Shown: piece after piece, positions 38,401 to 49,100 of the stretch
How positions within the stretch are numbered: the first letter of the stretch is position 1
How the letters are laid out: each line of letters begins with the position of its first letter
Position numbers and translations under genes: made by a program
Notes under the pieces: model-generated
The model's database searches: none
Seen by the model: only the letters and a program-made list of their open reading frames with translations
What the model was told of the DNA's origin: nothing
NCBI RefSeq assembly: GCF_000317535.1
Contig: NC_019757.1
Location: forward strand, 2,744,501-2,808,500
Origin: Cylindrospermum stagnale PCC 7417
Lineage (GTDB): Bacteria; Cyanobacteriota; Cyanobacteriia; Cyanobacteriales; Nostocaceae
DNA: 64,000 bases
Direction: 5' to 3'

Positions 38401-39096
38401 ATTAAAATCTTTCTCAGTACGTTGAATCAACAGTGCTTGATTGTAAGAGTCAAGTGCCTTCTGAGTTTCGCCCAAACTAAAATAAACTCTACCAATACTC
38501 ACCAGGGTAGTAGCTGCTGTAGAGGCTTGTTTTTCAGCTTGAAATAATGACAAAGCTTGGTTGTAAGATGAGAGTGCTTTTTGCTTCTCACCCAAGTTAG
38601 CGTAAGCATTACCGATAGACTGAAGCAACACCGGAACTCCCAGGCGATCTTTGAGTTCACGTCTAATTGCTAGTGCCTGATTAAAATATTCCAGCGCCTG
38701 TTGGTTGTCACGTTGGATATAGTAGATCGTACCGATGCTGAAAAGAGTTGTAGCTTCATTTTGGCGATCGCTATGCGGGTGCTGTTGCCCATCGCCTAAC
38801 TTCTGCCAAATCTTCAGAACTTCCAAGTATTTACCAAGGGCCTGTTGCCGAGATGCTGCCGTTCCTTGCTCAAAGAGTTTGTCTGCTTCCTGTAACAGTT
38901 GCTTTGCCTGTGCATCAGAATTGATATTTTGCGGTGTAGCCGTTGGTTGTTGAGCAAGCTTCAAACTTTTTGCATCTGCTGTCACACCAACCGACTCTGA
39001 CAACAACATCATACAGACAAAGACAAAAAGCGTATTACGGCTGAAAAATCGGCTCAATCGCCATTGCATTTGCTGAAAAATCTGCCATTTTTTCAT
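35497..39096 (-). CDS. Exported TPR-CHAT protein (caspase-like protease family)
   Basis: 1199 residues. A signal peptide or N-terminal anchor (about 15-40, F-V-F-V-C-M-M-L-L) is followed by about 14 tandem tetratricopeptide units of 40 residues (about 85-700), an alpha-helical spacer, and a C-terminal CHAT domain (about 850-1199). The clan-CD dyad is present: His in V-H-F-A-T-H-G and Cys in V-L-S-A-C-Q-T-G. CHAT domains are proteases of the caspase/separase fold and TPR arrays bind partner proteins. Substrate unknown. TPR-CHAT proteins are common in filamentous cyanobacteria. Confidence 0.92.
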   Translation of the reverse strand: MKKWQIFQQMQWRLSRFFSRNTLFVFVCMMLLSESVGVTADAKSLKLAQQPTATPQNINSDAQAKQLLQEADKLFEQGTAASRQQALGKYLEVLKIWQKLGDGQQHPHSDRQNEATTLFSIGTIYYIQRDNQQALEYFNQALAIRRELKDRLGVPVLLQSIGNAYANLGEKQKALSSYNQALSLFQAEKQASTAATTLVSIGRVYFSLGETQKALDSYNQALLIQRTEKDFNGQAETLQIIGQLYTQLGEPQKALEVLNQALEIHRTRQDLAGQADTLTIIATLYNSLGETQKALESFSLVLDLQQKSPQLNPGSQAVTFMSLGGTYLAVGDYQKGLDYFNQALVLWQKLGNRFGEAEVLSQISFLYDKLGQKQKALDSLNQGLVLQRANKNRNREAFTLGNIAAIYESLGDYQQALDFYNQALTLQRQVSDRLEAANTISYIAKLYSALGDYKLSIETYNQALDVFRKIGDGTKVAQTLDNIGSVYRTTQDYPKSLEYYNQALKLWQEQGAVFQEFTTLTGIIRVYESLKDYPQALDVANQALALSRKQQSSFSEASALALLGRVYQASGDYRKAFLFSQQSVSRFQTLGIPVAEANVLGNIAKAYNSLKQPQPAIEHYNQELKIRRKLGDRTGVAATQYKIAVTERDRGNFNAARTQIEATIKIVEDIRTKVTSQELRTAYFATVQDYYQFYIDLLMQLDKQQPAKGYAALALQTSERARARSLLELLTEANADIRQGVAPKLLSQERDLQQQLDALEKRQIELLTGKYTEAQSQALKKESEVLLEQYRQVQTQIRATSPRYAALTQPQPLTLAEIQQQVLDDDTLLLEYSLGTERSYLWAVTNKGITSYELPKRADIEAAVQKFRQAITTPYRKNSPAFDALSQIILAPVAEQLGQKRLVIVSDGALQYVPFTALTIPKSQKSGSYEPLLLNHEIISLPSASTLAVLRGEHKGRKPAPKTLAVLADPIFSGDDERLQGKRPLAPTKGSLDSLALNRSARDANINFARLQFTRQEAEQILSFVPISDRKPAFDFTASRTTATSNELSQYRIVHFATHGILNSKQPELSGVVLSLFDNQGKPQNGFLRLHDVFNLNLPAELVVLSACQTGLGEEVKGEGLVGLTRGFMYAGSSRVVVSLWSVDDQATSELMKVFYQKMLQEKLKPAVALRSAQIEMWRHQNYAAPYYWAAFTLQGEWR

Positions 39097-39241
39097 AAAA
39101 ACACCTATATATTTAACCTAACTATTCCTGACTTGATTTTTCACGGCGAAAAGTCTTCCAAAATCTCACCCTCTACTGACGGACATCCCTCTCTATGCGT
39201 TGGAGAGGGACAGGTAAAGCGATAGCAAAACCAGGGTTAGG

Positions 39242-39841
39242 TAATACAGCACTTTCCAGTAACGTGTAAGTACAATAATGTAAAATAGATAAGCTATTAT
39301 TATGAAACCATATTCCGTTGATCTCAGAGAAAAAGTAGTCAATGCTTAGAGGATGTCTGAAAACTTTTTGGTGATGTATCAAGCACCCGTAGATCCCCCT
39401 AAATCCACGCCAGTCGCTCATGGGGAGCCACTGCGTTGGACGGGTTTCCCGGCTTAAAGCAAGTGGCGTGGAGACCCCCAAGACCGCGCTGGCTCCCCTT
39501 CTGGGGGACTTTGACTCCAATTCCCCCCTTGGAAAGGGGGGTAAGGGGGGATCTAGATCAATTCCGATACGAATCAGACATCCTCTTATCACTCAGGAGA
39601 TATTTCAGTTAGAAAGTTAGCTGTAAACTTTGGTGTTGATAAAGCTTTTGTGCAAAAAATGTTGAAACAGTATCAAGAGCAAGGACATGTTAATCCTGGT
39701 AAGCAAGGGACAAGAAAAAAAGCAGTACTAGCAGAATCGGGGACGCAACTTGTTGCATTGGTAGAAAAATACAGCACTTTCCTGAATCATGAAGGGTGCG
39801 AATGCGGAAAGCCAATACCTACAGCGCTTGGGCAAAAATGA
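39242..39841 (+). pseudogene. IS630-family transposase remnant split by a MITE
   Basis: From ATG 39302 the frame reads M-K-P-Y-S-V-D-L-R-E-K-V-V-N-A, the helix-turn-helix start of an IS630 transposase. It is interrupted by the MITE at 39349-39585. Removing the MITE and one TTA copy restores the frame (Y-H-S-G-D-I-S-V-R-K-L-A-V-N-F-G-V), which continues to about 39770 (L-V-A-L-V-E-K-Y) before losing similarity. The DDE catalytic part is absent. The left end (TACAGCACTTTCCAGTAACG near 39244) matches that of the second remnant at 53386-53604. Confidence 0.85.
39349..39585. mobile_element. 237-bp MITE with TTA target duplication, inside IS630 remnant
   Basis: End inverted repeats are GAGGATGTCTGA and TCAGACATCCTC, with TTA at 39346-39348 and 39586-39588. 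The internal AGATCCCCCTAAATCC and GGGGGGATCTAGATCAATT segments match the 131-bp MITE at 515-645. The extra roughly 100 bp (about 39405-39500) is a palindromic segment (ACGCCAGTCGC to GTGGCGTGGAG) that seems to have inserted into the MITE, giving three nested events at one spot. Confidence 0.85.
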
Positions 39842-39842
39842 G

Positions 39843-39925
39843 GCGATAGCGAAGCGCTGCTGCGAAGCGCAGATCGCTATTTGAGATTAAATTACTGGTG
39901 CTGGGTGTCAAGAATGCAGAGTTAT
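39843..39925 (-). pseudogene. 3'-end remnant related to the exported gene at 51173-52965, with palindrome
   Basis: On the minus strand the last codons read L-C-I-L-D-T-Q-H-Q-stop, followed by TCTCAAATAG and a GCGAT-to-ATCGC palindromic element (39843-39877). This matches the end of the exported gene at 51173 (F-G-V-F-D-R-Q-H-stop, TCTCAAATAG and a GCGAT-to-ATCGC element at 51134-51150). Only the tail survives. Confidence 0.55.
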
Positions 39926-39970
39926 AGACATTGAGCCGGAATGTGTCCCATTTTGCCGTTATCTCAATCG

Positions 39971-40018
39971 AAACCACATAGTAGAGACATTTCATGAAAC
40001 ATCTCTACAATGTGGTTT
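39971..40018. repeat. Hairpin AAACCACAT with GTAGAGA inner arms
   Basis: Outer arms AAACCACAT (39971-39979) and ATGTGGTTT (40010-40018), inner arms around TTTCATGAAA. The core resembles the dispersed palindrome at 53669-53694. It lies 120 bases past the stop of the adhesin gene and may serve as its terminator. Confidence 0.7.
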
Positions 40019-40089
40019 TAATGATACTAGTACAGCACAGCGCAAATAAGCAGATTATTCCAAATTAACAAAACGCTTACGTTGTAATC

Positions 40090-40117
40090 ATTTTGAATTT
40101 TGAATTTTGAATTTTGA
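40090..40117. repeat. Heptad short tandem repeat (ATTTTGA), 4 units
   Basis: Four exact consecutive 7-bp units, just downstream of the adhesin stop. Same class as the heptads at 6142 and 63789. Confidence 0.9.
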
Positions 40118-40140
40118 ATTCTGCCTTGTGGTACTAGAAG

Positions 40141-43100
40141 CTACACCAAGGTAGTTGTAAAGTTATTGAGTCCTAGAGCGCCGGTTAAACCTGTCACCTC
40201 AATGACGGCATCAGCAGTGGCATTAAAGCCGGCTGTAGCATCATTAATAGCGACAAAGGTACGGCTACCAAAGGTGAATTGAGCAGCAAAGTTAGAACCA
40301 AAATTAGCGTTGGTTAATGCGGCTGCAATGCCGACTGTATCAAGAGTTGCCACAGTTCCCGCATTAGAGAATCCGGTGCGTGCAGTAGAAACAAGGAATA
40401 AATCATTACCAGCGGTAGCAGTGAAGTCAGTAATAACGTCATAGTTGCTAAAAACGGAATCAGCTAAGTTGCGGTAGTCAAAACGGTCTGCTCCAAGTCC
40501 CCCAGTTAGAGTATCTTTTCCAAGTCCACCGGTTAGGATGTCGTCGCCTTCATTGCCTTTTAGAAGGTTATTCAAATCATTCCCTCGTAATGTGTCGTTT
40601 AAACTACCGCCAATTGCATTTTCCACATTGATGAAAGTCTGCGAACCTATAGTCATGCCTAAAGTCAAAGAGAGATTTTCATTGAGCGACTGTTGTCCAG
40701 CAAGGCTAAGGTCCAGATTGATGGTTTTAGTCGTGGTTGCAGAGAAGTCTAGTGTGCCATTACTAGCATCGATGACAGTGAATTTTTCCCAACCTTGTAC
40801 CTCTATGCGATCGGCTATGAGATCATACGATGGCGATTCTTGAGCAGAAACGTACCTATCATGGTCTGTTTTCAGAGCTATTTTGCCATCACCAGTATTG
40901 ATGAGAGTGAATTTTTCCCAACCTTGTACCTCTGTGCGATCGGCTACGAGATCATACGACGGCGATTCTTGAGCAGAAACGTACCTATCATGGTCTGTTT
41001 TCAGAGCTATTTTGCCATCACCAGTATTGATGAGAGTGAATTTTTCCCAACCTTGTACCTCTGTGCGATCGGCTACGAGATCGTACGACGGCGATTCTTG
41101 AGCAGATAGAGCAGAAACGTACCTATCATGGTCTGTTTTCAGGGCTATTATTGTTTCATTGATTGTGTCTGCTCCTTGTGATGTGTCCGCATCAAAGATA
41201 TATGTATTATCTCCTGTTCCACCGTTCAGGATGTCATCGCCAGCGCCACCAATCAGGGTATCATTGCCAGCACCACCATTGAGAGTGTTATTACCACTGT
41301 TGCCAGTAATGATGTCACTACCAGCACTACCTGTACCATTAATCGCGGCTGTTCCTGTAAGAGTCAGGTTTTCAATGTTAGGCAGGTTGGCTAGGCTAAA
41401 GGTGACACTGGATTGAATTGTATCTGTGCCTTCTCCCGCATTTTCGGTAATCGTATCGGTGGTGGTATCAACAACATAGATATCGTCACCTAACCCACCA
41501 ATCAGGGTATTAATGCCAGCACCACCATAAAGTGTGTCGTCACCAGCACCACCATTGAGAGTGTTATTACCATTGTTGCCAGTAATGATGTTATTACCAG
41601 CATTACCTGTACCATTAATCGCGGCTGTTCCTGTCAATGTCAGGTTTTCAATGTTAGGCAGGTTGGCTAGGCTAAAGGTGACACTGGATTGAATCGTATC
41701 TGTGCCTTCTCCCGCATTTTCGGTAATCGTGTCTGTGGTGGTATCGACAATGTAGATATCATTGCCTAACCCACCAATTAGGGTATCAATGCCAGCACCA
41801 CCATTAAGAGTGTTGTTGCCATTGTTGCCAGTAATGATGTTATTACCAGCATTACCTGTACCATTAATCGCGGCTGTTCCTGTCAATGTCAGGTTTTCAA
41901 TGTTAGGCAGGTTGGCTAGGCTAAAGGTGACACTGGATTGAATCGTATCTGTGCCTTCTCCCGCATTTTCGGTAATCGTGTCTGTGGTGGTATCGACAAT
42001 GTAGATATCATTGCCTAACCCACCAATCAGGGTATCAATGCCAGCACCACCATTAAGAGTGTTGTTGCCACTGTTGCCAGTGATGGCGTTATTACCAGCA
42101 TTACCTGTGCCATTAATCGCAGATGTTCCTGTCAGGGTCAGGTTTTCAATGTTAGGCAGGTTGGCTAGGCTAAAGGTGACACTCGATTGAATTGTATCTG
42201 TGCCTTCTCCCGCATTTTCGGTAATGGTGTCTGTGGTGGTATCGACAATGTAGATATCATTGCCTAACCCACCAATTAGGGTATCAATGCCAGCACCACC
42301 ATTAAGAGTGTTGTTGCCACTGTTGCCAGTGATGGCGTTATTACCAGCATTACCTGTACCATTAATCGCGGCTGTTCCTGTCAATGTCAGGTTTTCAATG
42401 TTAGGCAGGTTGGCTAGGCTAAAGGTGACACTGGATTGAATCGTATCTGTGCCTTCTCCCGCATTTTCGGTAATCGTGTCTGTGGTGGTATCGACAATGT
42501 AGATATCATTGCCTAACCCACCAATTAGGGTATCAATGCCAGCACCACCATCAAGAGTGTTGTTGCCACTGTTGCCAGTAATGATGTTATTACCAGCATT
42601 ACCTGTACCATTAATCGCGGCTGTTCCTGTCAATGTCAGGTTTTCAATGTTAGGCAGGTTGGCTAGGCTAAAGGTGACACTCGATTGAATTGTATCTGTG
42701 CCTTCTCCCGCATTTTCGGTAATGGTGTCTGTGGTGCTATCGACAATGTAGATATCATTGCCTAACCCACCAATCAGGGTATCAATGCCAGCACCACCAT
42801 TAAGGGTATTATTAACAGCATTACCTGTGATGACGTTATTAGCTGCATTACCTGTAGCGTTAATCGCGGCTGTTCCTGTCAGGGTCAGGTTTTCGACGTT
42901 GGCTAGGGCAGCTAGGCTGAAGGTGACACTCGATTGAATTGTGTCTGTTCCCTCTCCTGCATTTTCGGTAATCGTGTCTGTGGTGGTATCGACAATGTAG
43001 ATATCATTGCCTAACCCACCAATTAGGGTATCAATGCCAGCACCACCATTAAGAGTGTTGTTGCCACTGTTGCCAGTGATGGCGTTATTACCAGCATTAC

Positions 43101-46100
43101 CAGTACCGTTAATTGCGTCTGTTCCCGTTAGGGTGAGGTTTTCGACGTTTGCTAGGTCAGCCAGGCTGAAGGTGACGCTGGATTGAATTGTATCTGTTCC
43201 CTCATTGGCATTTTCAGTAATCGTATCAGTGGTGGTATCGACAATATAGACATCATCACCTGTACCACCTATAAGGGTGTCAATACCTGCATCACCACTC
43301 AGGGTGTTATTAGCAATATTACCTGTAATAACGTTATTAGCTGCATTACCAGTACCGTTAATTGCGTCTGTTCCCGTTAGGGTGAGGTTTTCGACGTTTG
43401 CTAGGTCAGCTAGGCTGAAGGTGACGCTGGATTGAATTGTATCTGTTCCCTCATTGGCATTTTCAGTAATCGTATCAGTGGTGGTATCGACAATATAGAC
43501 ATCATCACCTGTACCACCTATAAGGGTGTCAATACCTGCATCACCACTCAGGGTGTTATTGCCAGCACCACCATCAAGAGTGTTGTTGCCACTGTTGCCA
43601 GTGATGGCGTTATTACCAGCATTACCAGTACCGTTAATTGCGTCTGTTCCCGTTAGGGTGAGGTTTTCGACGTTTGCTAGGTCAGCTAGGCTGAAGCTGA
43701 CACTGGATTGAATTGTATCTGTTCCCTCATTGGCATTTTCCGTAATCGTGTCAGTGGTCGTATCAACAATGTAGATATCCTCACCTGTACCACCTATGAG
43801 GGTATCAGCTCCTGCACCACCATCGAGGATGTCATTGCCTGCACCACCATTGAGAGTGTTGTTGCCACCGTTGCCTGTGATAACGTTATTACCTGTGTTA
43901 CCAGTCCCGTTAATTGCTGCTGTTCCTGTTAGGGTGAGGTTTTCAACGTTGGTTAGAGCAGCTAGGCTGAAGCTGACACTGGATTGAATTGTATCTGTTC
44001 CCTCATTGGCATTTTCCGTAATTGTGTCAGTAATGGTATCGACAATATATGTGTCATTGCCTGTGCCACCTATGAGGGTATCAACTCCTGCACCACCATC
44101 GAGGGTGTCATTGCCTGCACCACCATTGAGAGTGTTGTTGCCACTGTTGCCTGTGATAACGTTATTACCTGTGTTACCAGTCCCGTTAATTGCTGCTGTT
44201 CCTGTTAGGGTGAGGTTTTCAACGTTGGTTAGAGCAGCTAGGCTGAAGCTGACACTGGATTGAATTGTATCTGTTCCCTCATTGGCATTTTCCGTAATTG
44301 TGTCAGTAATGGTATCGACAATATATGTGTCATTGCCTGTGCCACCTATGAGGGTATCAACTCCTGCACCACCATCGAGGGTGTCATTGCCACCTAATCC
44401 CTCAATTTTGTCATTATGGGCTGTTCCTATGATGGTATCGTCATTGGGAGTACCTGTGAGATTGCGAATGTTAAGTACGAAAGTATCACTTGCGGTTGCT
44501 CTACTAGTATCCGTGACTATTACCTTGATGTTCAATAAACCTACATCTGCTAGTGTAGGAGTGCCAGTAAATGTGCGTGTAGTGGGATTAAAATTTAACC
44601 AATTGGGTAAGGGACTACCATCTTCTTTGATAGCTGTATAACTTAGGCTGTCACCTATATCTATATCGGAAAAGGTGTTTTCAGGAATAGAGAAGCTGAG
44701 TGGAGTATTAGAACCAAATAGTTGGTCAACGATCGCATTCTTTAATACAGGCGTGTCATTGGTATTAGCTACCGTTAATATGAAAGTGTCAGTAGCAACC
44801 AAGCCTGATTTATCTTTGGCTTCTATTTTGATGCTGATTCCACCGACTTCGCTATTAGTTGGAGTACTGTTGAAGGTACGAGTCGCTGCATTAAAGGTTA
44901 ACCAATTTGGTAAGGAATTGCCATCTTCTAAAGTTGCAGAATAGGTGAGAACATCCCCCGCATCAACATCGCTGAAGGTGTCGCTAGGAATGATGAAGGT
45001 AAAAGCACTATCTTCTGTCGCTGTTTGGTCTGTAAGTGCCTGTTTTAAGGTCGGTGCTTCGTTGACATTGCGGAGATTAATGATTACTTGGCCACGACCA
45101 ACCACGTTTCCTGTTCCGTCGGTAGCTTGAACTATCAACTGGTAGGCAGGGATAGTTTCAAAGTCTAACATTGTGTTGACATTGACAGTGATTTGACCAG
45201 TATTGGAGTTGATCGCAAAGGCATTGTTATTATTCCCAAAAATGATGCTGTAGATATGATTATCCCCATATCCAACACTACCTACTACTGTATTTTGGAT
45301 TGTGTTTTCATTCAGAGCGAAGAACTTGCCTATATTTTTAATTGTCTGTTGATCTCCACCACCACCACCACCTCCTCCTCCGAAACCGAAGGGAGGAGGT
45401 GGTGGTAAACCATCTCCTCCATCTTCAGATGAGCTATCATTGTTATCTTCAGGTTGATTGATGACGGTTAAAGTGAAACGTTTTGAGTAGCTCAAACCGC
45501 CGTTGTCTGTCGCTTCAATATAAAAGCTGACAGTACTTCCGTCCTGATAGTTTAGGCTTTGACTATCTTTGAGTTTCAGTAGCCAACCATCGATGACATC
45601 GATGACCTCGAAGCGGTTATCACTAACACTAAAACTATGGCTACTGTTGGCATCTTCATCACTTACTTGTACATCGCTGATGGCTGCACCTGGTACTTTT
45701 TCAACTACCTCATCGTTAGACAATGTAATGTCTGTTGGGGCTTCGTTGAGATCCCGGAGATTAATAGTGATGTTGGCAGTAACTTTCAGATTTGTGGTGC
45801 TGTCGTTAGCTTCTACTTTTAATTGGTAGCTCTTAGAAGGGGTTTCATAATTTAACTTAGCGTCGCCACTAACAGTAATTTCACTCGTTGTTTGGTTGAT
45901 GGCAAAAGCATTATTATTATTGCCTGGAATAATATTGTAAGTAAGATTATCGCTTGCTTGACTGGGAGCAACCCTACCCACTGGTTTTCCTTGCTCACTG
46001 TTTTCATCAACAGTAAATGTGTTGTTAGGGAGAATAATCTTTTCTATAGAGGAATAATACTGAGTGACATTCCCAATTTCTACTCTACCCCAATTGCTAC

Positions 46101-49100
46101 CAAAGCTGAAGGAATCACTTTTAACTCTTACTGTTCCAGGTACCAAACCGCTGTAGTCTAATGTGTCTTCACCAGGTCCACCATCAAAGGAAAAGTAATC
46201 ACTAGGATTTGCTACTGTGATGTAGTCATTGCCTTGACCAAGTTCAAATTTTTCTATGGATTGGAGTTGATGGGTATAAGTTTGCCCATTGGCAGCAAAG
46301 CTCGCTGTGGAATTACCACCTCCATTATCTCTTAGTTGTATGCTGTTTTGCTGATTCTCATATGTAGCTGCATCGAAGCCAACATCACCATTAAGAATGT
46401 CATTACCTTCTCCGCCATCCAGGGTGTCATTACCTTCTCCGCCATTCAGGATGTCATCACCTGCGTTGCCATTCAAGGTGTCATCACCTGCGTTGCCATT
46501 CAAGGTGTCATTACCTACTCCGCCATCCAGGGTGTCATTACCTTCTCCGCCATTCAGGATGTCATTACCTTCTCCGCCATTCAGGGTGTCATCACCTGCG
46601 TTGCCATCCAGGGTGTCATCACCTGCGTTGCCATTGAATCTATTTGCTACATTGTTACCTATAATATGGTCTTTATAATCGCTACCCTCTACATTTTCCA
46701 ATGTTACGCCAAACGCGATCGCTGTTCCAAAATTAGTCGTGAAGTGATTAGAAGGGGAAGGCTCTCCCAAAGCGGTATATCTATCGCCAGTCAGGGAATT
46801 ATTAGTTGTGATAATACCACTCTTTACTCCTGCGGCTGTATATGGATATCCATCCAAACCTTGTCCCTTCAAATCAAAGAAGTAGTAATCATTAGAATTA
46901 TTAGGGCTATTTAAATTTGGAAGTGCGGAAAAGTCTAATGTATCTATACCACCAGCATCCCAGATAGTCTGCTTAAGACGATAATTTGTATTAAAGAATA
47001 AGTCGGTATATGGTATCCCACCGTCCACTTTAAACTTATCAACCTCTGTAAACTGATAAATATTATTATTGCTTTTATACTGTGCATTTGAACCATACAA
47101 AAATTGCAATGCCTTAATATCATAAGGCATGGGAGTGGTGTTGTTACGAACTCCGTTATACGACATTATAGTATTAGTCGAATTATCATCTCCATATGCT
47201 ATGTCTGTGTTATCTCTTACAGCGGCTTTCTGTTCTCCGTTGTAATTCCCTGGGTGGTTCAAACCAAGAGCATGAAGAGTTTCATGTATTAGAGCGGAAA
47301 AACCTACAGACCCTGGTTTACTTTGGAATCCTGATGTTGATGTATTATTGTCGTTCCAGTAACTTAAATGCACATCACCAGATAGCGGCTTATTTGGATT
47401 AGGATTATTCGCATAGGCATATTGGCTAGATGAAAGGATAGCTCCCATATTTGATCCCATGTAGCGGATTTGCCCATAGTGTCCACTACCATTTTCTACA
47501 ACTTCCTCAAATTGAACATTAATAAAAGAAGGAATTATTTGACCGAGAATCCGTCTGATATTATTCTTCGTTTCTGATGTTAGTTCGTAAACTCTTTCGT
47601 TTCCTTGATATGATTCAGTATTATTAAAGAAACTATAAGTGATTACAGTTTTACCACTAGTATCCACTTTAGACTCACTTGAGTCTGAAATCCATTTATA
47701 AAAATCACCTCCATCTTTAATAAATGATAATCCAGTATTAATATACTCACCAAACTCAATGCTGGGATTCAAATCTCTAAAATTGCTGATCGTGCTCAAA
47801 TTTTTCTTAGGTTCGATAGTTCGTCCCATTAAAGTAATGAACTTATTATTGATCATCCCCTTAATATCAGAAATCCGAAGTCCCAATGTATAACTAGAAT
47901 TAGTATTAAAGTCTAACTGAGTGATGTCGTTAGCTGTAATGACACCTGTATTAGCATCGATAGAAAAATAATTGTTATCATTCCCCTCAATAATGCTGTA
48001 GGTTATCTCATCTCCTTCTGGATCTGTAGCCACAACTTTTCCAATGGCTTGCTTACTGTTTTCATCAAGACTAATAGTTGGGTCAATAATGAAAGTTTGG
48101 TCTTCAACAACTGGAGCTTCGTTAACATTACTCACATTCAGGGTGAAGCTACGTGTGAAACTCTGGGAGGGTGTACCGTTATCTGTGGCGGTAATATTCA
48201 AGTTAACAGTGGGTTCAGCTTCAAAGTTGAGACTTTGACCGGCTTTGAGTTTGAGTTGTCCATTCACCACTTCAAAGCGACTGTCATTGACACTGAAGCT
48301 ATGACTACTACCTGCATCGGGGTCACTCACTGTTAATGTGCCAATCACCGCAGCCACGGCGTTTTCTGCCAGGCTGTTGTTAGATAAGGTGATGGCTGTG
48401 GGGACTTCATTAACATTACTCACATTCAGGGTGAAGCTACGTGTCAAACTCAGGGAAGGTGTACCGTTATCTGTGGCGGTAATATTCAAGTTAACAGTGG
48501 GTTCAGCTTCAAAGTTGAGACTTTGACCGGCTTTGAGTTTGAGTTGTCCATTCACCACTTCAAAACGGGTGTCATTGACACTGAAGCTATGACTACTACC
48601 TGCATCGGGGTCACTCACTGTTAATGTGCCAATCACCGCAGCCACGGCATTTTCCGCCAGGCTGTTGTTAGATAGAGTGATGGCTGTGGGGACTTCATTA
48701 ACATTACTGACGTTCAGGCTGAAGCTACGTGTCAAACTCAGAGAGGGTGTACCGTTATCTGTGGCGGTAATATTCAAGTTAACAGTGGGTTCAACTTCAT
48801 AGTTGAGACTTTGACCGGCTTTGAGTTTGAGTTGTCCATTCACCACTTCAAAGCGGTTGTCATTGATGCTGAAGCTATGATTACTACTCGCATTGGGACT
48901 ACCAATCATTAACATCCCAACTATTGGATTAACAGCATCAGGGTCAGTGACTGCTAATGTGCCAATCACCGCACCAACAGCATTTTCTGCCACACTGTTG
49001 TTAGATAAAGTGATGGCTGTAGGAGCTTCGTTAACGTTGGTGACATTCAGGCTGAAGCTACGAGTTACACTCAGATTGCCATTATCTGTGGCAGTAATAA

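Noticed and set aside
41160-44400. Possible CRISPR array because of regular repeats
   Set aside because: Units are 249/276 bp, coding and conserved throughout; there are no short repeats with unique spacers.
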